Notes under the pieces: generated by a model
Seen by the model: only the letters and a program-made list of their open reading frames with translations
Database searches by the model: none
What the model was told of the DNA's origin: nothing
Part shown: piece by piece, positions 43,437-51,741 of the stretch
How the letters are laid out: the number at the start of each line of letters is the position of its first letter
Position numbering within the stretch: position 1 is the first letter of the stretch
Program-made: the position numbers and the translations under genes
DNA from: UBA5486 sp036744795
Lineage (GTDB): Bacteria > Bacillota > UBA4882 > UBA10575
Direction of reading: 5' to 3'
NCBI GenBank assembly: GCA_036744795.1
Contig: DAIOHK010000005.1
Location: 29,500 to 93,499 of the forward strand
Length of the DNA stretch: 64,000 bases

Positions 43437-45107
43437 GTGAATCCGGAAAGGGTTATGTTTGAGGCGGATGTAGCTATAGTAGGTGGTGGGACTGCAGGTT
43501 GTCTTACGGCAATTACTCTAAAAGAGCAGGTTCCCCAAGCTAAAGTAATTATTTTAGAAAAAGCTGAAATTAGAAGAAGCGGTTGTTTAGCTGCCGGAGC
43601 GAATAATATAAAAACTTATCTCCATGGAAATGAGACCCCAGAAAGTTATCTAAAATATCTCCGGGTGGAGACTATGGGTTTACTCCAGGAAGACCTGGTG
43701 TTTTCAGCAGCAGAAAGAATAAATGAAGTAGTACAAAAAGTAGAAGGGTGGGGGCTTTCTATTCACAAAGATCTTTCGGGAGCATACATTCCAAGTGCTA
43801 GATGGCAGATTAAGATTAATGGCGAAAGAATAAAACCTCTTCTAGCTGGGAAAGTGCAAGAGCAAGGGGTAAAAGTTCTAAATAGAGTAGCAGCTACAGG
43901 ATTTTTGCTTTCTGGAAGTAGAGTAATAGGTGTGACTGGGATTGGGGTAAGAGATGGCCGTTTTTATATAATAAAAGCCGGAACTGTAGTTTGTGCGACT
44001 GGAGGCGCTGCTGGACTTTACCAAACCCCTCAGGGAAGGAGATGGTATCCTCCGTTTAATACCGGGGCTGGATATGCGATGGGGATTAGAGCCGGAGCAG
44101 AGATGACAAGTTTCGAAATGCGCTTTATTGGGCTTTCTGTTAAGGATGTTAAATGTCCTGTCAATATTTTAGTTAGAGATTTTGGTGCATCACTTGTGAA
44201 CCCTCTTGGAGAAAAATATATGGAGAAAAGGTTTGCTCATACTGGAAGTGAAAGTTCTCCTGCTTGTATCCAATTATATGGTTTTCTTCAAGAGGTTAGG
44301 GAAGGCCGTGCTCCTTGTTATGTAGATACCCGGTATATTACATCCCGACAGCTTAAAAATATAAAAGAATTTTGTTTAGATATGTATCCTGAAACCGTTT
44401 TATACTGGTTAGCAAATAATATTGATCTAAGAAAAGAATTAATTGAGATCTGTGGAACTGAACCCTTTATCACTGGCGGGCACTCTCTGGCTGGTTACTG
44501 GGTAGATATTAATCGACGTACAACTCTACCCGGCCTTTATGCTTGTGGTGATGTAGCAGGAGGATATCCTTATAAATTTATCAGCGGTAGTTGGGTAGAA
44601 GGAGTTATTGTTGGGGAGACGATTGCTAATGAATTATCTCCAATAGTTAAAGATAAGGAAATTATAGAAAATATATTTATAGAAGAAGAAAGAGCCTTTG
44701 CCCCTATAAAACGTTACCGGCAAAATTTAACCGGGATTAATCCTTATGAAATGGAGATGAGATTACAAAAAATTATGGATGAATACGCGGGTGGCATTTC
44801 TTGCTTTTATGAGCTTAGTGAGAACAGGCTTATAAAAGCAAGAGATTATCTCTCTCGTATGGAAGAACTGATTCCTTATTTAAAGGCCAAAGACAGCCAT
44901 CAATTAATGAAGGCTCATGAGGTAATAGACAGGATTGAGGTAGCAAAAGTCACAGTGGAACATCTTTTATATCGGAAAGAGAGCAGGTTTTTTCAGTTTA
45001 GAACTGATTTTCCCGAGAAGAAGGATTTTGATTGGTTACTATTGGTAAATAGTAGGCGGAATGATTATGGAGAAATTGAGATGCTGGAGCGACCATTAAG
45101 GAGGTAG
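43437..45107 (+). CDS. AprA-like FAD flavoprotein (fumarate reductase/APS reductase superfamily)
   Basis: 556 aa. The FAD site is DVAIVGGGTAGCLTA at residues 11-25, and ATGGAAGLYQ near 184 follows. A late FAD block reads GLYACGDVAGGYPYKFISGSWVEG near 364. The overall pattern and the adjacent 98-aa ferredoxin match the AprA/AprB arrangement, so it is often called adenylylsulfate reductase alpha. No sat or other sulfate genes are here, and the substrate is uncertain. A GTG start has GTGGGGGTGA upstream. The ferredoxin begins 3 nt after its stop. Confidence 0.75.
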   Translation: MNPERVMFEADVAIVGGGTAGCLTAITLKEQVPQAKVIILEKAEIRRSGCLAAGANNIKTYLHGNETPESYLKYLRVETMGLLQEDLVFSAAERINEVVQKVEGWGLSIHKDLSGAYIPSARWQIKINGERIKPLLAGKVQEQGVKVLNRVAATGFLLSGSRVIGVTGIGVRDGRFYIIKAGTVVCATGGAAGLYQTPQGRRWYPPFNTGAGYAMGIRAGAEMTSFEMRFIGLSVKDVKCPVNILVRDFGASLVNPLGEKYMEKRFAHTGSESSPACIQLYGFLQEVREGRAPCYVDTRYITSRQLKNIKEFCLDMYPETVLYWLANNIDLRKELIEICGTEPFITGGHSLAGYWVDINRRTTLPGLYACGDVAGGYPYKFISGSWVEGVIVGETIANELSPIVKDKEIIENIFIEEERAFAPIKRYRQNLTGINPYEMEMRLQKIMDEYAGGISCFYELSENRLIKARDYLSRMEELIPYLKAKDSHQLMKAHEVIDRIEVAKVTVEHLLYRKESRFFQFRTDFPEKKDFDWLLLVNSRRNDYGEIEMLERPLRR

Positions 45108-45110
45108 GGG

Positions 45111-45407
45111 ATGGGAGTTTGGATTGAGAGAATGAGATGTATTGGTTGTGGTGAGTGTGTGAAAATTTGTCCTGGCGATTTATTATATTTAGACCAAGAA
45201 GAAAAAGTAATGATCAGAAATCAGCAGGAATGTTGGGTTTGTATGGCTTGTATTAAGAGTTGTATCTTTGAAGCGCTTGCTCCTAAACTACCGTTTTTTA
45301 TTGCTGATTTTAGAGCATCTCTTCGTCCATACCCAAATAAAAGAGGGATCAGATGGTTGAGTAAAAATAGAGATGGGCAGGTTGAAGAGTTTTTGCGGCC
45401 AGGATAA
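45111..45407 (+). CDS. AprB-like ferredoxin partner protein
   Basis: 98 aa with two four-cysteine clusters: CIGCGECVKICP near residue 11 and CWVCMACIKSC near 43, each able to carry a [4Fe-4S] centre. A basic tail follows (FRASLRPYPNKRGIRW). Such two-cluster proteins pass electrons to AprA-type flavoproteins. It directly follows the flavoprotein gene with a GGAGGTAGGGG site before the ATG, so the two should form a complex. Confidence 0.82.
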   Translation: MGVWIERMRCIGCGECVKICPGDLLYLDQEEKVMIRNQQECWVCMACIKSCIFEALAPKLPFFIADFRASLRPYPNKRGIRWLSKNRDGQVEEFLRPG

Positions 45408-45454
45408 AAAATAATAAAAAGGAAAACAAATAGAAAATTGCAGGTAAAATTTGT

Positions 45455-45566
45455 TTAGCGTCGAATCACAACAAATATGGAATGTTGAAAAACAGAGGTT
45501 TTTGTAGATTGGGGAATTGTGGAAATTGGACAATTCCTTCGAAATTAAAGTTAACGTTTTATTGTG
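45455..45566. repeat. Degenerate MITE-like repeat
   Basis: GGAAATTGGACAATTCCTTCG, AAAGTTAACGTTTTATTGTGG correspond to GAAATTGAACAATTCCTCT...AAAGATAAACACTATATATTGTAG at 46855-46900. ATCACAACAAATATGGAATGTTG lies on the other side. It is clearly older than copies A and B. Confidence 0.5.
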
Positions 45567-45666
45567 GCCGAAAAGATGTCGGAGTAATTATACAAATCCT
45601 TCTAGTAATTAAATATAAAATATTATAATGTACGAGCTTAGCAAATTGATAGGGAATGAATAAATT

Positions 45667-46542
45667 ATGAGAAAAAAGCAATTACTTGAAGTAGTAGTAA
45701 TCTGTTTCTTCTTTTTGTTTGGAGTATATTATTTTCATCCGAAAATACTGTTAGAGACAAAAATAAATTCGAAGGGCTATTTAATCTACATTTTGCTGGT
45801 TGGTTCAGTATTAACTTTAATTATTCTTTTTAGAAAAAACTTGAATAATGAAATTAAAGAAAAAAATTATTTGAAAAAAAAATACATAGATAAATTAAAC
45901 AAAACATACGAGGGTACACTTAGATCACTGGCTTGTGTTTTAGATTGTCGCGATCATGAAACTTGGGGACATTCGGTACGTGTAGTAGCCTATGCAACCG
46001 CGATAGCAAGTAAACTCCAACTTAAGCAGAATGAAATAAAAAAACTGGTTTGGGCAGGATTCCTCCATGATATCGGTAAGATTGGTGTTCCAGATTCTAT
46101 TCTTTTGAAAAAGACGAAATTAAAACCGGAAGAATGGGAAGTAATTAAAAATCATCCCCAATTGGGTTACGAGATTGTAAACCAGATAGATTTCTTGAAG
46201 AGTGCCTCTAATATTATTCTTTATCACCACGAACGTTTTGATGGAAAAGGGTATCCAAAAGGTTTAAAAGGAGAAAAAATTCCCCTTACAGCACGGGTAT
46301 TTGCAGTAGCAGATGCTTTGGATGCCATGACAAGCGATCGTCCATATAGACCAGCTCGTTCAATGGAAGAAGCTGTTCAGGAGGTTCTTAATCTTGCTGG
46401 AAAACAATTTTGTCCGGAATGTACTAAGGCAGTATTAGCATTAGGAATTAAAGAATTATGCCGGATTCAGCTCAGTATAAAAATGAATGATAATGCTAAG
46501 ATGTTTCGAAAAGAGTTGGAACCTTGGCAAGTACTTAATTAA
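45667..46542 (+). CDS. HD-GYP domain protein with membrane anchor
   Basis: 291 aa. Two hydrophobic segments (about residues 8-25 and 35-55) and a short linker lead to an HD-GYP domain. Its motifs are LDCRDHETWGHSVRV near residue 97, FLHDIGKIGVPDSIL near 133, NHPQLGYEI near 162, HHERFDGKGYP near 190 and DALDAMTSDRPYR near 220. HD-GYP proteins hydrolyse cyclic di-GMP. It has no sensor domain and stands alone. The metal and GYP residues look complete, so it should be active. Confidence 0.92.
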   Translation: MRKKQLLEVVVICFFFLFGVYYFHPKILLETKINSKGYLIYILLVGSVLTLIILFRKNLNNEIKEKNYLKKKYIDKLNKTYEGTLRSLACVLDCRDHETWGHSVRVVAYATAIASKLQLKQNEIKKLVWAGFLHDIGKIGVPDSILLKKTKLKPEEWEVIKNHPQLGYEIVNQIDFLKSASNIILYHHERFDGKGYPKGLKGEKIPLTARVFAVADALDAMTSDRPYRPARSMEEAVQEVLNLAGKQFCPECTKAVLALGIKELCRIQLSIKMNDNAKMFRKELEPWQVLN

Positions 46543-46758
46543 CAATATTATTTATGGACACTATTTAATCTACGATTTCTTTTAACGGCCGGAGGGCCTT
46601 TATTTTTTTCGTTTTAAATGAGAAATACTAATTGATGAAATTACATTCTTTCCAAGACTAGTATTACATTACGTATTTTTGCTCAGATGATTAAATTAAA
46701 AACCTTAATTCTAGTTTTAATCGGAACAGTTGATGGATAATAGAATTCCAGTTAAATG
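46543..46758. other. Gap with a weak terminator
   Basis: A short GGCC/GGCC stem around GGAG at 46588-46598, followed by TTTATTTTTTT, is a weak terminator for the HD-GYP gene. The rest is AT-rich and shows nothing recognisable. Confidence 0.4.
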
Positions 46759-46930
46759 AAGGAATTGCATAATTCAATTATTTAATATTTAGCTACAATA
46801 TATTGATATTCCCCCTAGGGATTACCAACAATTTGATTGAAGACGTGTCTTTAGAAATTGAACAATTCCTCTAAGTAAAGATAAACACTATATATTGTAG
46901 CTAAATAGGTGGCAAAGATAATTATTAGGA
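46759..46930. repeat. MITE-like repeat with the longer centre (copy C)
   Basis: It starts AAGGAATTGCATAATTCAATT. An inner inverted pair TAGCTACAATATATTG / CACTATATATTGTAGCTA frames a centre with TTTGATTGAAGACGTGTCTTT shared with 12318 and 6214. The right end has decayed. It abuts the apbE ribosome binding site. Confidence 0.75.
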
Positions 46931-46939
46931 GGGAAAAAC

Positions 46940-47941
46940 TTGCAAAAAAACCGATTGTGGATTATTCCAATACTTGTTTTAATTTTGATTATTATAATTT
47001 TACCGCGTATTTACTATTTGAAAAAACCAATAAAAAAAGAAACTTTTCTCTTTGGTACTTTGATTAGGATTACGGCTTACGGGCCAGGAGCATCGAGTGC
47101 TATTGATCGGGCTTTTATGGAGATGAGTAGGATAGAGAGTTATACAGCCCAGGATCGGGGGGAAGTTGCCAAGATTAATCTTAATGCTGGGAAACATCCA
47201 GTAAAAGTAAGTAATGAGCTATTCTCCTTTTTGCAAGTAGTCTTTAAATTAGCGAAAGAAAGTGAAGGTTATTTTAACCCAGTGATTGGAGCATTGGTAG
47301 AAACCTGGGGGTTTGGTTATGGTGGAGAAGGTAGGATTCCCTCAGCAAAAGAGATTAGCTCAACTTTGCCTCTTACAAAAAGTGAACTTGTTGAGTTTAA
47401 TGAAGAGGAGAAGACCATTTTTTTGCGGCAGGAAGGGATGAAAATAGATTTGGGAGGAGTGGCTAAAGGCTATGCTCTAGATCGGGCATGGGAAGTATTA
47501 AAAAGTTCTGGAGTGGATGGAGCCTTGATTAATGGTGGAGAAAGCAGTATCCGTGTTTTAGGTGAGGGACCAGGGGGGGGACCTTGGAGAATAGCCATTT
47601 CTCATCCGCGAAGGGAAAAGTGGATTGGTATTATAGAACTGACTTCGGGTAAAGCAGTAGGAACCTCAGCGGATACCGAAAGATATATAGAGAAGGATGG
47701 TAGGAGATATTCTCATCTGCTCAACCCCTATACCGGCTATCCCCCATCTGATCTTTTTTCCGCTACTGTAATTGCAGATACAGCACTAGAGGCTGATCTT
47801 TATTCAACTGCGGTTTTTGTTGCTGAAGGTGTAGAACGGTTAGAATTCCTTACCGTCCGGAAGATGGAAGGTGTTATTGTCAATAGTGCTCTGACAGTTA
47901 AAGCGACCAAAGGGATTAAAGAGATAATCAGTAGTAACTAA
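46940..47941 (+). CDS. apbE: FAD:protein FMN transferase ApbE
   Basis: 333 aa. An N-terminal hydrophobic helix (about residues 6-24) exports or anchors it. ApbE motifs are TFLFGTLIRITAYG near 36, GGVAKGYALDRAWEVLKSSGVDGALINGGES near 174 and HLLNPYTGYPPSDLFSATVIAD near 255, with the Asp/Ser magnesium and FMN sites. It attaches FMN covalently to threonine of membrane flavoproteins such as Rnf or Nqr subunits, which are not in this window. The TTG start has AGGAGGG upstream. It overlaps the RluA-type gene by 4 nt, tail to tail. Confidence 0.93.
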   Translation: MQKNRLWIIPILVLILIIIILPRIYYLKKPIKKETFLFGTLIRITAYGPGASSAIDRAFMEMSRIESYTAQDRGEVAKINLNAGKHPVKVSNELFSFLQVVFKLAKESEGYFNPVIGALVETWGFGYGGEGRIPSAKEISSTLPLTKSELVEFNEEEKTIFLRQEGMKIDLGGVAKGYALDRAWEVLKSSGVDGALINGGESSIRVLGEGPGGGPWRIAISHPRREKWIGIIELTSGKAVGTSADTERYIEKDGRRYSHLLNPYTGYPPSDLFSATVIADTALEADLYSTAVFVAEGVERLEFLTVRKMEGVIVNSALTVKATKGIKEIISSN

Positions 47942-48810
47942 AGGGAAGTACTAAATTGCCTTAGACTATTTATAAGTAAATCCTCTCGAGGGCTTTTCGT
48001 TTGTAACTGTATTTCTTTGTTGGTTACGGGATGGGTAAAATTGAGTTTTATTGCGTGTAGAGCCAATCGGGGTAAGGAAAAACAGCTGTGAGCATTATAA
48101 ATTTTATCACCTAAAACCGGATGACCAATCGCTTTAAAGTGTTTTCTAATCTGGTGAGTCCGTCCGGTCATCAGTTTAATATTCACTTCTGTAAAACCAT
48201 TATACTGTTTTTGGGGGTAATATATAGTAAGAGCAGATTTGTTCCTAACCGGAAGGTCTATGCTCCCCTGTTCATATATAGTACCTTCTACCAATGCCCA
48301 GTATTCCTTTGTTACTAGCAGGGAATTCCAATCAGCGGAAAGTTTACTCTGGATGTCGGCACTTTTGGCAAAGAGCACGATTCCTGAAGTATCTTTATCT
48401 AACCGATGTATTGGTCTGGGTGTAATATGCTCTTTTTTATTATGTAAATAATAGGCAACTCCACTTACAAGGGCGGGAGTCTCCTGAGACTTGGTATTAT
48501 GGACATTTATACCAGCAGGCTTATTAATACCTAAAAGCCAGGGATCTTCGTAAATAATGGATAATTCCATTGGATAAATCTCGATTTTTATCTGTTCTTT
48601 TATGGGAAGTTTTACTCGGAGTTCTTCTCCTGTTTTAACATTATAATTAGAATGTACAAGCCGTCCATTGATAAACAGACCCCTAGTTCTAATAACCTTT
48701 CGAATCTGTCGGTTAGATAGGGAAAGCTCTTGTTGTAGGATATCAAGCACTCTCTTTCCTTGCATTGAATTAGCGATTATTAACTGGGCTATTGTCTTTT
48801 TTCTTCCCAA
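47938..48810 (-). CDS. RluA-family 23S rRNA pseudouridine synthase
   Basis: 290 aa. An S4-like RNA-binding domain lies in the first ~70 residues (RQIRKVIRTRGLFINGRLV). The catalytic domain follows with HRLDKDTSGIVLFAKS near residue 137 (catalytic Asp), ALVEGTIYEQGSI and TGRTHQIRKHFKAIGHPVLGD near 227. RluA/RluD-type enzymes isomerise uridines in rRNA or tRNA; the target cannot be told from sequence. The TTG start has AAGGAGGT upstream. It converges on apbE with a 4-nt overlap. Confidence 0.92.
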   Translation of the reverse strand: MGRKKTIAQLIIANSMQGKRVLDILQQELSLSNRQIRKVIRTRGLFINGRLVHSNYNVKTGEELRVKLPIKEQIKIEIYPMELSIIYEDPWLLGINKPAGINVHNTKSQETPALVSGVAYYLHNKKEHITPRPIHRLDKDTSGIVLFAKSADIQSKLSADWNSLLVTKEYWALVEGTIYEQGSIDLPVRNKSALTIYYPQKQYNGFTEVNIKLMTGRTHQIRKHFKAIGHPVLGDKIYNAHSCFSLPRLALHAIKLNFTHPVTNKEIQLQTKSPREDLLINSLRQFSTSL

Positions 48811-48943
48811 GAAATAAACCTCCTTTTAACTAGTTTTAAAGTCTTTAACTAGTTTGCTTAAAAATTATAAAATCCTCTAATACCATTTCAGAAAAATAGG
48901 TTTAGGCTACTGGTTTTCAACCTAAGATTATTCTTAGTTAGCC

Positions 48944-48972
48944 TTGTCAAAGAGTTAAAACTATGGTAGACT
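48944..48972 (+). promoter_or_regulatory. Promoter of the rimP-nusA-infB operon
   Basis: TTGTCA at 48944-48949, a 17-nt spacer, TAGACT at 48967-48972. It lies about 120 nt ahead of rimP, leaving room for the hairpin leader. Confidence 0.65.
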
Positions 48973-48999
48973 TTATTTATTAGATAATTCTTTTACAAG

Positions 49000-49024
49000 G
49001 AGTGGGTTTTTGGCCCACTCTTTC
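49000..49024 (+). terminator. Leader hairpin, possible attenuator of the nusA operon
   Basis: GAGTGGG and CCCACTC with a 7-nt loop, followed by TTTCT. It lies between the promoter and rimP. NusA is itself a termination factor, so feedback attenuation is plausible. Confidence 0.55.
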
Positions 49025-49092
49025 TATTGATTACTTCTTATATTTTATAAAAGAAATGATCAAGAGTTCGGAAAAAAAGGAGCACGAACCCA

Positions 49093-49560
49093 ATGAGCCA
49101 AAGTATTAAGAGTATCCTTTGGGATCTGGCCAATAAGACGGGGCAAGAGCTAGGTTATGAGGTTGTTGAGATTACTTTTCTGAGAGAAGGACCGAAACGG
49201 ATCTTACGGGTATTTATTGATCATCCGGAGGGAATTGGAATTCAAGATTGTGAAAGATTTAGCAAGAGATTGAGTAATCTCTTAGATGAGGCAGATCCGA
49301 TCACTTCATCTTACTTATTAGAGATTTCTTCACCAGGAGTTGATCGACCTCTTACCAAGCCTGAGCATTTCCAAAGATTTACTGGAGAAGCGATTCAACT
49401 CAGACTTTATTCTTCATTCCAAGGACGAAAAAATATTAAAGGACGCCTTGAAGGGTGGTCCGATGAAGAAGAAGGAAAAGTGTTGGTCGATGTTGATGGT
49501 GAAAAGTTTGTTATACCTTGGCCTCTAATTTCAAAAGCTCGTTTATATTATAAAGATTAA
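49093..49560 (+). CDS. rimP: Ribosome maturation factor RimP
   Basis: 155 aa, typical of RimP. It has the N-terminal alpha/beta region (GYEVVEITFLREGPKRILRVFIDHPEGI, then CERFSKRLS) and ISSPGVDRPL near residue 80, with an SH3-like C-terminal domain. It assists 30S subunit assembly. AAAGGAGC precedes the ATG. First gene of the nusA operon, followed 28 nt later by nusA. Confidence 0.94.
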   Translation: MSQSIKSILWDLANKTGQELGYEVVEITFLREGPKRILRVFIDHPEGIGIQDCERFSKRLSNLLDEADPITSSYLLEISSPGVDRPLTKPEHFQRFTGEAIQLRLYSSFQGRKNIKGRLEGWSDEEEGKVLVDVDGEKFVIPWPLISKARLYYKD

Positions 49561-49588
49561 GGATGGGATTAAAGGGAGGAACATTTGG

Positions 49589-51154
49589 ATGAACCGAGAG
49601 CTTATAGAAGCATTTAAATTGATTGAAAAGGAGAAGGGAATTTCTAAGGAAACTTTGATTGAGGCCATTGAATCGGCTTTAACATCCGCCTATAAAAAAG
49701 ACCAAAAAGGAAACCCCACAATTAAGGTCCAATTAGACCCTAATACTGGTGATTTTCATATCTATATTTATAAAATGGTAGTTATGGAAGTTGAAGATGA
49801 ATCTTCCGAAATCAGTTTGGCGGAAGCTAAAACAATAGATCCTCTTTATAATGAGGGTGATATGGTTGAAATAGAAATTTTTCCTAAGGAATTTGGGAGG
49901 ATTGCCGCTCAAACAGCGAAGCAAGTAGTTGTCCAGCGTATTCGTGAAGCTGAACGTAGTCTCATCTATGATGAATTCTCTTCTCGTGTTGGTGACATTA
50001 TTACCGGAGAGATCAGGAGATTTGAGCAGAAAACTGTTTTTATTGACTTAGGGAAAACAGAAGCAATTTTGCCTCCTTATGAACAGATACCCGGGGAACA
50101 TTACGAGCTGGGTACGAGGATTAAGACTTTCCTTGTGGAAGTAAAAAAAGGCTCTAAGGGCCCGCAGATTATTCTTTCCCGGGCAAAAAATGGACTTTTG
50201 AAAAGATTATTTGAGTTTGAAGTTCCTGAAATACAAGAAGGTATTGTAGAGATTAAAAATGTAGCGAGAGAGCCAGGAGCCCGTTCTAAAGTGGCAGTGT
50301 ATAGCCGTTTTGAAAATGTAGATCCTGTTGGTGCCTGTGTAGGAGCAAAGGGTTCCCGTGTTCAGATGATTGTCCGTGAACTCAAAGGGGAAAAAATTGA
50401 TATCATCCATTGGGATGGAGATCCGGAAAAGTTTATTACTAGGGCATTAAGTCCGTCCAAAGTGAGTGAAGTAAAATTACTTCCTAGCAAAAAAACTTCA
50501 ATTGTAATTGTTCCGGATAATCAGTTATCCTTAGCGATTGGAAGGGAAGGACAAAATGCAAGATTAGCAGCTCGGTTAACCGGCTGGAAAATTGATATTA
50601 AAAGTGAAAGTCAGGCTGAAGAAGTTAAGGATGAAATAGAAATGCTCTTAGCTGAAGAAGAAACCTATGCGGCACAGATCCGTGATTGGGAAGAGATCTT
50701 ACCGGATGAAGATGAAGAGGAAGAAAGTGTAAAACCGGATGAGCTTGAAGATGAATTAGTTGAGGATGAGGATTTAGATATAGAAGAAGAACTAGAGGAA
50801 GAAGTAGAACCTGAGTCCGAAGAGGATTATGCTCATGAACCCGGTGAGCTTGAAGAGGAGTTTGTCGAGGAAAAGGTTAAAAAGAAAAAGGTGAAAAAGC
50901 TTCCAAAACAACGGGAACAGGATCTAATAGATGAATTGGAAGAAGGTATTAAGCTATTTAAAGCAGAAAAAGCTCAACAGAGTGCGTGGGAGCAGGCAGA
51001 AGTAGAAGTCCCTGAAGAAGAATCCGAACTTGTTTTTGCTGAAGAAAAAGCCGGTGGCTTTACGATCGGCCAACTTCTTTCCGAGGAATTAAAGAAAAAG
51101 TTTAGTGTTAGTGAAAAGGAGAAAAAAAAGGGTAAGAAAAAGGAGGGAGATTGA
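49589..51154 (+). CDS. nusA: Transcription termination/antitermination factor NusA with long acidic tail
   Basis: 521 aa. The N-terminal RNAP-binding domain is residues 1-125, the S1 domain about 130-200 (GDIITGEIRRFEQKTVFIDLG), and two KH domains follow to about 345 (VGACVGAKGSRVQMIV, LSLAIGREGQNARLAARLTGWKIDI). After residue ~370 the protein continues with ~150 strongly acidic Glu/Asp residues mixed with Lys clusters, replacing the helical C-terminal repeats of proteobacteria; this is longer than in typical Firmicute NusA (about 350-400). GGGAGG is 9 nt before the ATG. It overlaps rnpM by 4 nt. Confidence 0.95.
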   Translation: MNRELIEAFKLIEKEKGISKETLIEAIESALTSAYKKDQKGNPTIKVQLDPNTGDFHIYIYKMVVMEVEDESSEISLAEAKTIDPLYNEGDMVEIEIFPKEFGRIAAQTAKQVVVQRIREAERSLIYDEFSSRVGDIITGEIRRFEQKTVFIDLGKTEAILPPYEQIPGEHYELGTRIKTFLVEVKKGSKGPQIILSRAKNGLLKRLFEFEVPEIQEGIVEIKNVAREPGARSKVAVYSRFENVDPVGACVGAKGSRVQMIVRELKGEKIDIIHWDGDPEKFITRALSPSKVSEVKLLPSKKTSIVIVPDNQLSLAIGREGQNARLAARLTGWKIDIKSESQAEEVKDEIEMLLAEEETYAAQIRDWEEILPDEDEEEESVKPDELEDELVEDEDLDIEEELEEEVEPESEEDYAHEPGELEEEFVEEKVKKKKVKKLPKQREQDLIDELEEGIKLFKAEKAQQSAWEQAEVEVPEEESELVFAEEKAGGFTIGQLLSEELKKKFSVSEKEKKKGKKKEGD

Positions 51155-51438
51155 TGCCTCCACGTGTTCGCAAAGTTCCTCAACGAACTTGTATAGGATG
51201 TAATGAGGTGAAAAATAAAAAGGAATTAATAAGAATAGTTAGAACTCCTGAGCATAAGGTACAAGTGGATTTTACAGGCAAGCAATCTGGAAGAGGCTCT
51301 TATATTTGCCCATCTGTGGAATGCCTGGAAAAAGCGTTTAAGGATAATCGACTAGAAAATAAACTGGGTATTCATATTGATTCAGAGACTAAGTTGCAAC
51401 TGAAAGAGCGATTAGGAGCTACTATTTCTAATGAATAA
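51151..51438 (+). CDS. rnpM: YlxR-family protein RnpM (RNase P modulator)
   Basis: 95 aa. The YlxR fold is recognised from VPQRTCIGCNEVKNKKELIRIVR near residue 9 and GRGSYICPSVECLEKAFK near 48. The family binds RNA and in Bacillus modulates RNase P activity. It overlaps nusA by 4 nt and ylxQ by 8 nt, so the three genes are tightly coupled. Confidence 0.9.
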   Translation: MMPPRVRKVPQRTCIGCNEVKNKKELIRIVRTPEHKVQVDFTGKQSGRGSYICPSVECLEKAFKDNRLENKLGIHIDSETKLQLKERLGATISNE

Positions 51439-51727
51439 GATTCTTAATTTACTTGGTTTAGCTTGTAGGGCTGGTAAACTGAGATTAGGATTTACGGCAA
51501 CCTCAGTTGCAGTGAAAAAAGGTGAGGCTTTAATGGTAATAATGGCTAAGGATTCATCGCCCCATACTAGGGAGAAGATGGAACGGCTTTGCAAGAGATA
51601 CCGAGTTGACATATATTATATTGCCGATCAGGCTAAATTAGGGCAAGCCCTTGGGAAACATTTGCAAACTGTTGTTGGTCTTTCTTCAAGGGAGATGGCT
51701 TCAACCATTAAAGCCCTTATGGAATAA
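51431..51727 (+). CDS. ylxQ: L7Ae-family ribosomal-type protein YlxQ
   Basis: 98 aa, L7Ae/L30e/Gadd45 fold. It has LLGLACRAGKLRLGFTA near residue 6, the KKGEALMVIMAKDSSPHT segment near 29 and a helix with RYRVDIYYIADQAKLGQALGK. Family members bind kink-turn RNA. Whether it has any role with the OLE RNA in this genome is unknown: the OLE-associated OapC is also L7Ae-family, but is a YbzG-type protein. Confidence 0.9.
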   Translation: MNKILNLLGLACRAGKLRLGFTATSVAVKKGEALMVIMAKDSSPHTREKMERLCKRYRVDIYYIADQAKLGQALGKHLQTVVGLSSREMASTIKALME

Positions 51728-51741
51728 TCGGAGGTGGTTTA

